Below, in pieces: positions 35,708 through 43,293 of a stretch of DNA of 64,000 nucleotides. This DNA comes from Bacillus norwichensis (GTDB taxonomy: Bacteria; Bacillota; Bacilli; Bacillales; Bacillaceae_C), in the NCBI RefSeq assembly GCF_014836955.1, contig NZ_JACSPV010000014.1, positions 1-64,000 of the forward strand. Direction: 5' to 3'. Numbering within the stretch: the first letter of the stretch is position 1; every line of letters starts with the position of its first letter. The notes beneath the pieces were generated by a model. The model had not been told where the DNA came from. It did not search any database and was given only the letters and a program-made list of their open reading frames with translations. The position numbers were made by a program, and so were the translations under genes.

Positions 35708-35739
35708 AAAACCCGAATGCTTTCAGAGCATTCGGGTTT
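35708..35739 (-). terminator. Terminator of the LysM-3D gene
   Basis: AAACCCGAATGCT (35708-35720) and AGCATTCGGGTTT (35727-35739), a perfect 13-bp stem; the minus-strand exit is TTTTATC. Confidence 0.85.
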
Positions 35740-35746
35740 AGAAGTT

Positions 35747-36391
35747 TTAATAATAGACTTTGATTTTTACCGTTCTTACGCCCCAGTTTAAAGCTTTCTT
35801 TTTGGTAGGCATATGAAGATCGATTTTGTTTTTCTTAATGGCTCCGCCAGTATCTCCTGCAACTGCCATCCCGTATCCTTCAACATATACTTTGGAACCG
35901 AGTGGAATTTGCTTTGGATCAACAGAAATAACTTTAGCATTTGGGTTTTTATTTAGGTTGATGCCAGTAGCTGTAATACCGCTGCAACCTTTGCATTTCG
36001 CAGTATAGGCGGTTGCTTTTACTGTCATCGTTTTATAGGCAGCTTTTTTCTTAGTTGTTTTTTTCTTCGCTGTAGTTTTCTTAGCTACTGCCTTTTTTGC
36101 TGGGGCTTTCTTAGCAACTTTCTTAGCAGTAGTTTTTTTAACAGTTGCCTTTTTGGCTTTAGATTTTGCTGCAGGTTTAGTAATCTTCAAAACTTGGTTT
36201 ATTCTGATGTTATCACTTTTCAGGCCGTTCCAGCTTTTAATCTGTTTAACGGTTACCTTATGTTTGTTTGCGATTTTCCATAATGAATCGCCTTTTTGTA
36301 CTTTATATGTAGTGCTGGCGGCTGAGGAGGCTCCTGTGAAACCAAATACTAGAAATAAAGCGGTTAAGGCTGATATTACGATTTTCTTCAA
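35747..36391 (-). CDS. Secreted LysM + 3D-domain cell wall protein (YocH-like)
   Basis: This 214-aa secreted protein has a signal peptide (1-24, ASSAAS), one LysM domain (about 28-72; YKVQKGDSLWKIANKHKVTVKQIKSWNGL) that binds peptidoglycan, a Lys/Ala/Thr-rich linker (about 73-118) of KKTTAKK-type repeats, and a C-terminal 3D domain (about 122-214) with the Asp residues in ISVDP, AVAGDTGG and KIDLHMPT that mark a lytic-transglycosylase-like fold. It resembles B. subtilis YocH, a WalRK-dependent autolysin, and a WalR-like box lies upstream. The linker should be very basic and possibly binds teichoic acid. Confidence 0.88.
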   Translation of the reverse strand: MKKIVISALTALFLVFGFTGASSAASTTYKVQKGDSLWKIANKHKVTVKQIKSWNGLKSDNIRINQVLKITKPAAKSKAKKATVKKTTAKKVAKKAPAKKAVAKKTTAKKKTTKKKAAYKTMTVKATAYTAKCKGCSGITATGINLNKNPNAKVISVDPKQIPLGSKVYVEGYGMAVAGDTGGAIKKNKIDLHMPTKKKALNWGVRTVKIKVYY

Positions 36392-36438
36392 AATAATGAA
36401 CCCCTTTTGTTCTTGGTAGGCTCAGTATAACAATCAAA

Positions 36439-36455
36439 TGTAACAAGAATGTTTC
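36439..36455. promoter_or_regulatory. WalR-like box upstream of the LysM-3D gene
   Basis: TGTAAC-AAGAA-TGTTTC matches the WalR consensus TGTWAH-N5-TGTWAH at 11 of 12 positions. It lies 48 bp before the gene start (on the strand opposite to the gene) next to a TATACT box at 36429-36424. The support is the box plus the known WalR control of YocH. Confidence 0.4.
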
Positions 36456-36681
36456 AAAGGTATAGTATTTATGTTACAAATGGTGAATTATGGTTTTTTT
36501 TCCAAGAAGATTTGAATGGTAATAATGTATCTTACTAGATATCAAGCGTATATTATTGGTACTCTATCATTTTTTTCAAGGAAGTTTCTCTTTGCTGAGG
36601 GTGTTGAGACTTTTACGATTATAATCCATTTTCAAATTCATTATCATATATAGGGTGAGCATTTAAGTTGATAAAAACCAG

Positions 36682-36723
36682 TTTTAACTTCATTCAGTAG
36701 AAGTGTCCCACTTCTGTAAGTGG
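36682..36723 (+). repeat. Second, partial copy of the IS605-end-like element
   Basis: TTTTAACTTCATTCAGTAGAAG... to GTAAGTGG matches 32701-32742 with few changes, including the TTTAA flank and the AGAAGT/ACTTCT hairpin. The right part (TGAAATGAAT hairpin and GGGGGTTCAA) is missing; instead the GGCGCAAATA module follows after 12 bp. Confidence 0.5.
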
Positions 36724-36735
36724 CAAGATAGAAGC

Positions 36736-36762
36736 TTGGCGCAAATATGCCAAGGCGCATTT
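36736..36762 (+). repeat. GGCGCAAATA repeat, copy 2
   Basis: TTGGCGCAAATATGCCAA is a hairpin (TTGGC/GCCAA) followed by GGCGCATTTGA. Same module as 32844-32870, so the two dispersed elements travel or decay together. Confidence 0.5.
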
Positions 36763-36793
36763 GATTTATGCTTTATTAAGCTGAAAACAACTA

Positions 36794-36823
36794 TTGACCT
36801 TCCATTATAATGATTGATAAAAT
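36794..36823 (+). promoter_or_regulatory. Promoter of the glycine-riboswitch transcript
   Basis: TTGACC (36794-36799) and TAAAAT (36818-36823), spacer 18. It ends about 30 bp before the first structured leader hairpin. Confidence 0.5.
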
Positions 36824-36853
36824 AACTTAACATCTAAAAAAATAAGCGATGAG

Positions 36854-37019
36854 GGTTATGGGTAACACTATAACAAGAGCAGCTTCTGGAGAGACCGTGC
36901 AAAGCGCGGCGCCGAAGGATTCACAATCTCAGGCAAAAGGACAGAAGAGTAACCTACGAACGTTTTTTTGTATGTTATTCTACTATCTTTGAGATTGGAG
37001 CAGCTCCAATCTTTTTTTT
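36854..37019 (+). ncRNA. Glycine riboswitch (single aptamer) with terminator expression platform
   Basis: The core carries the glycine-aptamer consensus in order: CTTCTGGAGAGACCG (from 36883), GCGCCGAAGGATTC, then AATCTCAGGCAAAAGGACAG, closed by AGAAG pairing with CTTCT. Only one aptamer is present, with a GGTTA/TAACC outer pairing (36854-36858 / 36950-36954) as in singlet types. Downstream, GATTGGAG (36993-37000) and CTCCAATC (37004-37011) plus eight T form a terminator. GAGATT of its 5' side is complementary to AATCTC inside the aptamer, so glycine binding would free the terminator: an OFF switch by inference. Confidence 0.93.
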
Positions 37020-37053
37020 GTTTTATAAAAAATATTTTTGAGGTGACGTGCAA

Positions 37054-37329
37054 ATGGAGAAGAGACGTGCGGTAGTAAGCGTAGTGGGAAAAGATCAGGT
37101 TGGTATTATTGCGAGTGTTACGAAAATACTTGCTGACAATCAGGTGAATGTCCTCGATATAAGCCAGACGATTTTGCAGGACTTTTTTACGATGATGATG
37201 GTAGTTGATGTATCTGAAATAGAAAACCTGCACTCTTTGCAGAAGCAATTTGATGAGCTTGGAGATAGGATTGGACAGAAGATCAATATTCAGCAAGAAG
37301 AAATATTTCAATCCATGCACCGGATTTAA
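37054..37329 (+). CDS. ACT-domain protein, UPF0237
   Basis: This 91-aa single ACT domain (residues 1-70) has VVSVVGKDQVGIIASVTKILADNQVNVLDISQTI, the GcvR/formyl-THF-hydrolase type of ACT fold that binds small amino acids. As an isolated ACT protein it is expected to act as a regulatory subunit or sensor; with UPF0210 it forms a widely conserved gene pair of unknown function. GAGGTGA precedes ATG 37054. It is the first gene after a glycine riboswitch, so glycine or a one-carbon metabolite is the natural ligand candidate. Confidence 0.9.
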   Translation: MEKRRAVVSVVGKDQVGIIASVTKILADNQVNVLDISQTILQDFFTMMMVVDVSEIENLHSLQKQFDELGDRIGQKINIQQEEIFQSMHRI

Positions 37330-37344
37330 GAAGGGGGTTTGATC

Positions 37345-38706
37345 ATGAATATAGCTTTGACTGAAATGATGGAAACAATTAGAATGGTTCAGATGGAAAA
37401 TCTGGATATACGTACAGTCACAATGGGGATCAGTTTGTTAGATTGTGCAGATTCTGATTTTGAAAAAATGAATAAACAGGTTTATGACAAGATTACAGGC
37501 TATGCCGGCCGCCTAAAAAGTGTTGCTGAAGAAGTGGAAAAAGAATATGGGATTCCGATTGTCAACAAACGAATTTCTGTGACACCTATTGCGGAAATTT
37601 TAGGAAATGCTACAAAAGAGCAGGCGATTGAGCTGGCCAAAACGCTTGATAAAGCAGCCAAGACCCTCGGCGTTGATTTTATTGGTGGATATTCGGCTCT
37701 TGTACATAAAGGAATCACCAAAGGAGATCAAACGCTGCTTGATGCGCTTCCGGAGGCACTAAGCGTGACTGAGCGGGTCTGTTCGTCGGTTTCTGTTGCT
37801 ACAACGAGGACAGGTATCAATATGGATGCTGTAGGTTTAATGGGGAACATCATTAAGGAAGCAGCAGATAGGACAAAAGATCAAAACGGACTAGCCTGCG
37901 CGAAGCTAGTTGTATTTAGCAACCCGGTTGAGGATAACCCTTTTATGGCGGGTGCCTTCCATGGTACAGGCGAAGGGGAGGTTGTCTTAAATGTTGGGGT
38001 CAGCGGACCTGGGGTTGTTCTGAATGCTTTAAGGCGTCATCCTGATGCGGATCTTGGTCAGGTGGCGGATGTCATCAAAAAAACCGTCTTCAAGATAACA
38101 CGTGCCGGCGAATTAATTGGAAGGGTAGTGGCAGATCGTTTGGACGTGCCTTTCGGAATCATGGATTTATCACTCGCACCAACAAATGCACTAAACGACA
38201 GTGTGGCGGAAATCCTTGAAGAAATTGGATTGGAGCGAGTTGGAACCCACGGAACGATTGCAGCGCTTGCTTTGATGAATGATGCAGTTAAAAAAGGAGG
38301 CGCAATGGCGAGCTCTTATGTTGGCGGTTTGAGCGGTGCTTTCATTCCTGTTAGTGAGGATGAAGGGATGATCCGCGGGATCATGGATAATGCACTAACC
38401 TTATCCAAGCTTGAAGCCATGACGTGCGTCTGTTCTGTTGGTTTAGATATGATTGCATTATCCGGAGATGCTTCCCCGGAAACCTTAGCTGCCATTATAG
38501 CTGATGAAGCGGCTATTGGCATGATTAACAAAAAGACGACAGCCGTTCGTGTTATCCCCGTTCCGGGCAAAGAAGAGGGGGACATGGTAGAATTCGGCGG
38601 ACTGCTAGGGCGGGCACCTGTATTGGGAGTCAACAATTTTAGTTCGGAAAAGTTCATTCGCAGAGGTGGACGTATTCCTGCACCATTGCAGTCATTAATT
38701 AATTAA
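37345..38706 (+). CDS. UPF0210 (DUF711) family protein
   Basis: This 453-aa cytosolic protein has conserved tracts [23 protein letters not shown]-like [35 protein letters not shown] and [20 protein letters not shown]. These glycine-rich loops resemble glycyl-radical-enzyme-like/PFL-type folds in distant comparisons, but no catalytic role is known. Always found with the ACT partner, here 15 bp apart behind a shared glycine riboswitch. AAGGGGG sets ATG 37345. Confidence 0.9.
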   Translation: MNIALTEMMETIRMVQMENLDIRTVTMGISLLDCADSDFEKMNKQVYDKITGYAGRLKSVAEEVEKEYGIPIVNKRISVTPIAEILGNATKEQAIELAKTLDKAAKTLGVDFIGGYSALVHKGITKGDQTLLDALPEALSVTERVCSSVSVATTRTGINMDAVGLMGNIIKEAADRTKDQNGLACAKLVVFSNPVEDNPFMAGAFHGTGEGEVVLNVGVSGPGVVLNALRRHPDADLGQVADVIKKTVFKITRAGELIGRVVADRLDVPFGIMDLSLAPTNALNDSVAEILEEIGLERVGTHGTIAALALMNDAVKKGGAMASSYVGGLSGAFIPVSEDEGMIRGIMDNALTLSKLEAMTCVCSVGLDMIALSGDASPETLAAIIADEAAIGMINKKTTAVRVIPVPGKEEGDMVEFGGLLGRAPVLGVNNFSSEKFIRRGGRIPAPLQSLIN

Positions 38707-38741
38707 AATGAAAACTTTTCAAAGCTTATATGAAATATCCT

Positions 38742-38782
38742 CATCGGGATTGCTGGTTAAAGCCGGCAGTTCCGATTTTTTT
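38742..38782 (+). terminator. Terminator of the ACT/UPF0210 operon
   Basis: CATCGG...TTGCTGG pairs with CCGGCAG...CCGATG-like arms (38742-38776, imperfect) and is followed by six T. Confidence 0.8.
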
Positions 38783-38835
38783 ATAAAAGTTAGCTAAATT
38801 AAACTCCGTATTTTTTTAATTTTTAAATAATTGTA

Positions 38836-38864
38836 TTGAGATTCAGGGATGTTGGTTGTATAAT
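38836..38864 (+). promoter_or_regulatory. Promoter of the alanine/glycine symporter gene
   Basis: TTGAGA (38836-38841) and an exact TATAAT (38859-38864), spacer 17, just upstream of a cre-like site. Confidence 0.75.
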
Positions 38865-38865
38865 T

Positions 38866-38882
38866 TGGTAAACGCTTACATT
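38866..38882. promoter_or_regulatory. cre-like site (CcpA) at the symporter promoter
   Basis: TGGTAAACGCTTACATT fits WTGNAARCGNWWWCAWW with one mismatch (second base). It starts 2 bp after the -10 box, covering the transcription start, a position where CcpA represses. Confidence 0.65.
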
Positions 38883-38917
38883 ATTTTAAAATAACAAAAT
38901 CCGAGGAGGGGGAAGGA

Positions 38918-40369
38918 ATGGCACTGTTTGTTGAATGGCTTAATGGTGTGTTATGGAGTTCTCCAATCATTTATTTGTCACTAGGAATAGGGGTTCTTTT
39001 TTCAATTATGACTCGGTTCTTGCAACTTCGGCTGATTAAAGATATGGTAATTCAGCTCTTCTCAGGAAAAAGCTCGGACGCAGGAATTTCATCTTTTCAG
39101 GCAATGTCTGTTGCACTTTCCGGTCGTGTCGGAACTGGTAATATAGCCGGTACGGCAACTGCAATTGCCTTTGGCGGCCCTGGCGCTATTTTTTGGATGT
39201 GGGCTATTGCATTCCTTGGTGCAAGCACGGCCTATGTTGAATCAACGTTAGCGCAAATATATAAAGTGAAGCAGGATGGTCAATACCGCGGTGGACCAGC
39301 TTATTATATTGAAAAAGGGATGGGGAAGAAGTGGTACGCGATAATTTTTGCGGTGGCTTCAGCAATAGCCATGTCGCTGCTCATGCCGGGTGTCCAGGCG
39401 AATTCAATTGCGATGGGACTTGATAATGCATTTGGTTTAAGTAAATTGATTACAGGTATCATCATCGTATTATTATTGGGATTTATCATTTTTGGTGGTA
39501 TTAAACGCATTGCACATGCTGCACAATTAATTGTTCCTTTCATGGCAGTCGGATATGTCCTTGTTTCTTTAATTGTCATTGCTTTTAACATAACGGAATT
39601 ACCAGCAATCTTTGTATTGATTTTTAAAAGTGCTTTCGGCTTTGATGCTGCCTTCGGAGGAATTATTGGAATGGCAATCTCTTGGGGAGTGAAACGCGGA
39701 ATCTATTCGAACGAAGCAGGCCAAGGATCAGGAGCACATGCTGCAGGGGCAGCAGAAGTATCTCATCCAGCAAAACAAGGGCTAGTTCAAGCCTTTTCTG
39801 TTTATATTGATACACTTATCGTCTGTTCTGCGACTGCTTTCATGATTATTATCACAGGGATGTACAATACAGTTCGGCCGGATAATACATTCATCGTGAA
39901 GCGATTGGGCGATGTCGAGCCAGGCCCTATTTATACTCAAGCTGCTGTTGAAACCGTCTTGCCCGGCTTTGGTGCAGGTTTTGTTGCAATTGCTCTCTTC
40001 TTCTTTGCATTTACAACAATCATGGCCTATTACTACATTGCCGAAACAAATATAGCTTATCTCACCCGGGAAAGAGACGGACGGTTAGCTATGTTTGTTG
40101 TTAAGATTGTTCTATTAGCTGCCTCTTTTTATGGAAGTGTAAAAACAGCAAAGGTTGCGTGGGATCTCGGAGATATTGGTCTTGGAATGATGGTTTGGCT
40201 AAACTTAATAGCCATCCTGATTCTTTATAAACCGGCTATGCTCGCTTTAAAAGATTATGAACAGCAACGTAAAGAAGGAAAGGATCCTGTTTTTGACCCG
40301 GAAAAAATAGGAATTAAAAATGCGGACTTTTGGGAAAGCGAGGATTTTGATAAACGTGATGTTAGCTAA
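38918..40369 (+). CDS. Sodium:alanine/glycine symporter (AGCS family)
   Basis: This 483-aa importer has about 11 TM helices. Family signature: GVLFSIMTRFLQLR at the N-terminus, FQAMSVALSGRVGTGNIAGTATAIAFGGPGA (substrate/Na+ site) and the RGIYSNEAGQGSGAHAAGAA loop. It carries alanine and/or glycine into the cell with Na+. GAGGAGGGGG precedes ATG 38918. It has its own promoter with a cre-like site, and adjacency to the glycine-riboswitch operon supports a glycine connection. Confidence 0.9.
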   Translation: MALFVEWLNGVLWSSPIIYLSLGIGVLFSIMTRFLQLRLIKDMVIQLFSGKSSDAGISSFQAMSVALSGRVGTGNIAGTATAIAFGGPGAIFWMWAIAFLGASTAYVESTLAQIYKVKQDGQYRGGPAYYIEKGMGKKWYAIIFAVASAIAMSLLMPGVQANSIAMGLDNAFGLSKLITGIIIVLLLGFIIFGGIKRIAHAAQLIVPFMAVGYVLVSLIVIAFNITELPAIFVLIFKSAFGFDAAFGGIIGMAISWGVKRGIYSNEAGQGSGAHAAGAAEVSHPAKQGLVQAFSVYIDTLIVCSATAFMIIITGMYNTVRPDNTFIVKRLGDVEPGPIYTQAAVETVLPGFGAGFVAIALFFFAFTTIMAYYYIAETNIAYLTRERDGRLAMFVVKIVLLAASFYGSVKTAKVAWDLGDIGLGMMVWLNLIAILILYKPAMLALKDYEQQRKEGKDPVFDPEKIGIKNADFWESEDFDKRDVS

Positions 40370-40430
40370 TTTGTAAAATGCATTTTTTAGGGCAAACCGG
40401 CCACTTTCTATGTTCAGGGGAGGATTTTAT

Positions 40431-40464
40431 AAAAAAAAGCTCCCGGGTTACCAGTCCGGGAGCT
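40431..40464 (-). terminator. sodA terminator
   Basis: AGCTCCCGG (40438-40446) and CCGGGAGCT (40456-40464); on the minus strand the stem is followed by eight T. Confidence 0.9.
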
Positions 40465-40495
40465 AAATGGCATACGAATGACTTCAACTATTAAC

Positions 40496-41110
40496 TTACT
40501 TCAACGCTTCTAAATACAATTCATTCACTTTATCCCAATTCACAGTGTTCCACCAATTCGTGACGAATTCCGGTCGCCTGTTCTGATACTTTAAATAATA
40601 AGCATGCTCCCAGACATCAATGACAAGCAGCGGTTTTTTCCCGGCCATTAATGGTGTGTCCTGATTTGCTGTACTTATGACTTCTAATTCATTCCCATTA
40701 AGTACTAGCCAGCCGTATCCACTACCAAACCGGGAAACGGCTGCTTTGGACAGCTTATCTTTAAAGTCATCAAAAGTTTTAAAGTAAAGGTCGATGGCTT
40801 TGGCTATATCTCCCTTTGGTTCATCACCTCCTTTAGGACTCATCACTTCCCAAAATAAGCTATGGCAATAATGCCCTCCACCGTTATTTCTTACACCTGT
40901 TTGCACTTCTTCGGGCAAAGAGTTCAAATTACTGAGTAAGTATTCAACAGATTTACTTTTTAAATCATCGTGCCCCGCTAATACATTATTTAAATTCTTG
41001 ACGTATGTAGCATGATGTTTATCATGGTGAATCTCCAGTGTACGTGCGTCAATATATGGCTCCAGTTCATCATAATCATAGCTTAGCGCAGGCAAAACAA
41101 ATGAAGACAT
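40496..41110 (-). CDS. sodA: SodA: superoxide dismutase (Mn/Fe type)
   Basis: This 204-aa enzyme converts superoxide to oxygen and peroxide. Metal ligands: His in EIHHDKHHATYV (helix 1), His in NNGGGHYCHSLFW, and Asp/His in DVWEHAYYLKYQN. ANQDTPL near residue 146 places Gln as in Mn-type enzymes. GGGHYCHS instead of the common GGGHANHS is a mild variation near the metal. AAGGAG precedes ATG 41110. Tandem palindromes upstream suggest metal-dependent regulation. Confidence 0.95.
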   Translation of the reverse strand: MSSFVLPALSYDYDELEPYIDARTLEIHHDKHHATYVKNLNNVLAGHDDLKSKSVEYLLSNLNSLPEEVQTGVRNNGGGHYCHSLFWEVMSPKGGDEPKGDIAKAIDLYFKTFDDFKDKLSKAAVSRFGSGYGWLVLNGNELEVISTANQDTPLMAGKKPLLVIDVWEHAYYLKYQNRRPEFVTNWWNTVNWDKVNELYLEALK

Positions 41111-41135
41111 TCCGTTATCTCCTTCTTTCTCAATT

Positions 41136-41173
41136 AAGTTTACTTAGGTAAAAAAAGTTTACCTTATGCAAAA
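41136..41173. promoter_or_regulatory. Tandem TTTAC...GTAAA-type palindromes upstream of sodA
   Basis: TTTACTTAGGTAAA (41139-41152) and TTTACCTTATGCAAAA (41158-41173) each have TTTAC/G(T/C)AAA arms and share the leading AAGTTTAC, with starts 19 bp apart. The shape resembles DtxR/MntR-type operators (TTTGCCTTAAGGAAA). No gene fits in the 41174-41440 stretch. Regulator identity is not settled by sequence. Confidence 0.4.
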
Positions 41174-41440
41174 TTTACAATATCTATATTCAAAAGTCAA
41201 TTGGCTTGTGAAAAAATAGGAATTTAGTATGACGTTTAAATAGGGCTGGCGTATTTAAAAAGTGAGCCGTACTGTTAAAAAGCACGAAGTTCTTGATTTT
41301 AAGAGCACTTTCACATGAAGGGGCCAGAGCCTATCCCGGCTTTAAGCGATCTTAATTTGTCATACAATCGATCATTTTTTAAATCAATCTCAAAGGAGGT
41401 ATCGTTTAAAATAAAAGTAGAAAAGTCAGAGGAGGCGCAG

Positions 41441-41902
41441 ATGAATAAACTAAAGAATTTAACTTTGGAACAGTTGATTCCGAAAGTACTACAGGCCGTG
41501 CTCAATATTTCACTCATTTTCCTAGCAATTATCTTATCCGCGCTACTTGTTCAAGAGCTGTTCATTTTCGGCCAAATTCTGCTAGAAAAAGAAAACAATG
41601 ATTATAAGCTTTTCTTGGCAAATATCCTTCTTTTCTTTCTTTACTTTGAGTTCATCACCATGATCGTCAAGTATTTTAAAGAGGATTATCATTTTCCCCT
41701 GAGATACTTTCTTTACATCGGTATCACAGCGATGATCAGATTGATCATCGTCGATCACGACCATCCCATCAATACTTTGCTTTATTCGCTCGTCATTCTT
41801 ATTCTGATCATCGGTTATTTCATTATGAATATTACTCCACGTGAGAGGCCTGACAGCAAGTGGTTTTTTAAAAAGAAAAACGATGGATCTCCGGGAACAT
41901 GA
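41441..41902 (+). CDS. psiE: PsiE family membrane protein
   Basis: This 153-aa protein has four TM helices (about 18-40, 58-78, 85-105, 110-130) of the phosphate-starvation-inducible PsiE type; RYFLYIGITAMIRLIIVDHD with its His/Asp cluster is the conserved part. Function is unknown; in E. coli it responds to phosphate starvation and cAMP. ATG 41441 is fixed by AGGAGG; the frame continues 42 codons upstream without ribosome site. Confidence 0.82.
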   Translation: MNKLKNLTLEQLIPKVLQAVLNISLIFLAIILSALLVQELFIFGQILLEKENNDYKLFLANILLFFLYFEFITMIVKYFKEDYHFPLRYFLYIGITAMIRLIIVDHDHPINTLLYSLVILILIIGYFIMNITPRERPDSKWFFKKKNDGSPGT

Positions 41903-41932
41903 TTATCATAGTGTCGATTATAGATAGATAAA

Positions 41933-41985
41933 AAACACGGGTTAATTGATTAGATCGATCCTAATCAATTAACCCGTGTTTCTTT
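41933..41985. terminator. Long terminator hairpin after psiE
   Basis: A perfect 21-bp stem: left arm 41933-41953 beginning AAACACGGG, right arm 41961-41981 ending CCCGTGTTT, followed by CTTTCC. It can serve psiE and the convergent small SinI-like gene. Confidence 0.85.
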
Positions 41986-42021
41986 CCTTATCTGCCCTTT
42001 GATTGAGCCACTCCCACTTAT

Positions 42022-42165
42022 TCATTGAGCTACACCCTTCACATTCCTTGAAGCAGGAGTCTTCTGCTGGGAGATGAAAAACTCCCTGATTTCTTCTAAT
42101 GTCAATCCCATCTGCCTAGCTAGTGTAATCAACTCCACCCACTCTTGATCTAATGCCACTTTCAA
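42022..42165 (-). CDS. SinI-like small protein (anti-repressor SinI domain)
   Basis: This 47-aa peptide was found by direct translation of the minus strand: MKVALDQEWVELITLARQMG then LTLEEIREFFISQQK. The LDxEWVELI...A...GLTxEEIRxF pattern is the SinI dimerisation helix pair, which binds and inactivates the biofilm repressor SinR (or SlrR). The TTG start at 42165 has GGAGGGGG 8 bases ahead; GTG 42159 is possible. No SinR-like gene is in the window, so it is an orphan antagonist acting in trans. The C-terminal tail (TPASRNVKGVAQ) is extra to the motif. Confidence 0.75.
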   Translation of the reverse strand: MKVALDQEWVELITLARQMGLTLEEIREFFISQQKTPASRNVKGVAQ

Positions 42166-42282
42166 AATAAGGGCCCCCTCCTTATGTATCTGTAGCAATT
42201 AAAAACATTTTACCGTACAAAGGTTAAAATCAAGTTAAAAAAATAAAATGTTGGGAAAATTAATTTGTTTTTTAAAAAATAA

Positions 42283-42320
42283 AAGACCGTCTAAGGTTTT
42301 AATAAGAGCTAGACGGCCTT
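42283..42320 (-). terminator. Terminator of the response-regulator gene
   Basis: AAGACCGTCTA (42283-42293) pairs with TAGACGGCCTT (42310-42320) with one mismatch; the minus-strand exit is T-rich (TTTTATTTTTT). Confidence 0.8.
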
Positions 42321-42357
42321 AATTCGGGGAAATTGAGATTTTTTTATTGGGAAAATT

Positions 42358-43062
42358 TTAGAGGTAATGCTTTATTTGATGATTTCCTACGGAGAGTTTA
42401 TAACCGAATCCTCTCTCTGTCTGAATGTATTTTGGCTTTTTAGGGTTATCCTCAATCTTTTTTCTCAAGGTGCTTAAATTGACCTGGACTGTTTTCAAAT
42501 CTGCATTTGAATCCATTCCCCATATACGATCATAAAGCTGTTCTGCACTGAATACTTGGTTTGGATTTTGGGCCAGGTGGAAGAGAAGCATCTTTTCTTT
42601 GGTAAACAGGTCGACTTTCTGGTTATTTTTATAAACAGTCTTATTCATAAGGTTGATTGTTAAATCTCCCAACCTTAAAACTTCGGAAGCTGCCAAACCG
42701 GTTCTTCTAATATTTGCTTTAACTCTGGCAATCAACTCAACAGGGTCGAATGGTTTAATAATAAAGTCGTCACAACCGATCTCGAAACCCTCAAGTACGA
42801 TACTTTTTGACTTTTCTCCAGTAATAAAGATGAGAATGCCATCGGACTTTTCTCTGAACTTCCGGGCAACATCAAAGCCATTTTGGTCCGGAAGGTGAAT
42901 ATCTAGCAAGAGAATGTCAGGCGCCGCTTCATCAATTAAACGCATCCCCTCAGATGCGCTTGCTGATGAAAGGACGATAAACCCTTCCTTCTCTAGATAA
43001 AGACGGAGAATAGTGATAATGGAGTGCTCGTCTTCAACAATTAATATTTTAATTGTATTCAT
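42358..43062 (-). CDS. Response regulator, OmpR/PhoB family
   Basis: This 234-aa protein has a receiver domain (1-118; acidic pair EDE near 10-12, phospho-Asp in ILLLDIHLPDQNG, Lys in DDFIIKPFDP) and a winged-helix effector (about 130-225; TVQVNLSTLRKKIEDN). It is divergent from a 7TM-DISM histidine kinase 231 bp away, its probable partner. Targets unknown. A terminator follows. Confidence 0.88.
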   Translation of the reverse strand: MNTIKILIVEDEHSIITILRLYLEKEGFIVLSSASASEGMRLIDEAAPDILLLDIHLPDQNGFDVARKFREKSDGILIFITGEKSKSIVLEGFEIGCDDFIIKPFDPVELIARVKANIRRTGLAASEVLRLGDLTINLMNKTVYKNNQKVDLFTKEKMLLFHLAQNPNQVFSAEQLYDRIWGMDSNADLKTVQVNLSTLRKKIEDNPKKPKYIQTERGFGYKLSVGNHQIKHYL

Positions 43063-43293
43063 GGCAATCCCCTTCCTGATTCAGCTACGAGAGAACCCTT
43101 CTCTATGAGATAAAAGCATGAAAGAGTTTTGGGGAAGGGTTACAAAAAAACAATTAAATTAGTGTTTAATTATTATATCAATTTAGTTCCCTCTATTCAT
43201 AACTTTACAAATATTGTCGAACGATTTCTGAAAAAAGCGGGAGTTCCTCGGGTAAAATTGGGACTAAAGTTTGGATATGATAGGGAGTTCGTG

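Noticed and set aside
36060-36180. KKTTAKK-type repeats in the LysM-3D gene as possible tandem DNA repeat
   Set aside because: They encode a low-complexity basic linker and vary at the DNA level; a protein feature, not a mobile or regulatory repeat.
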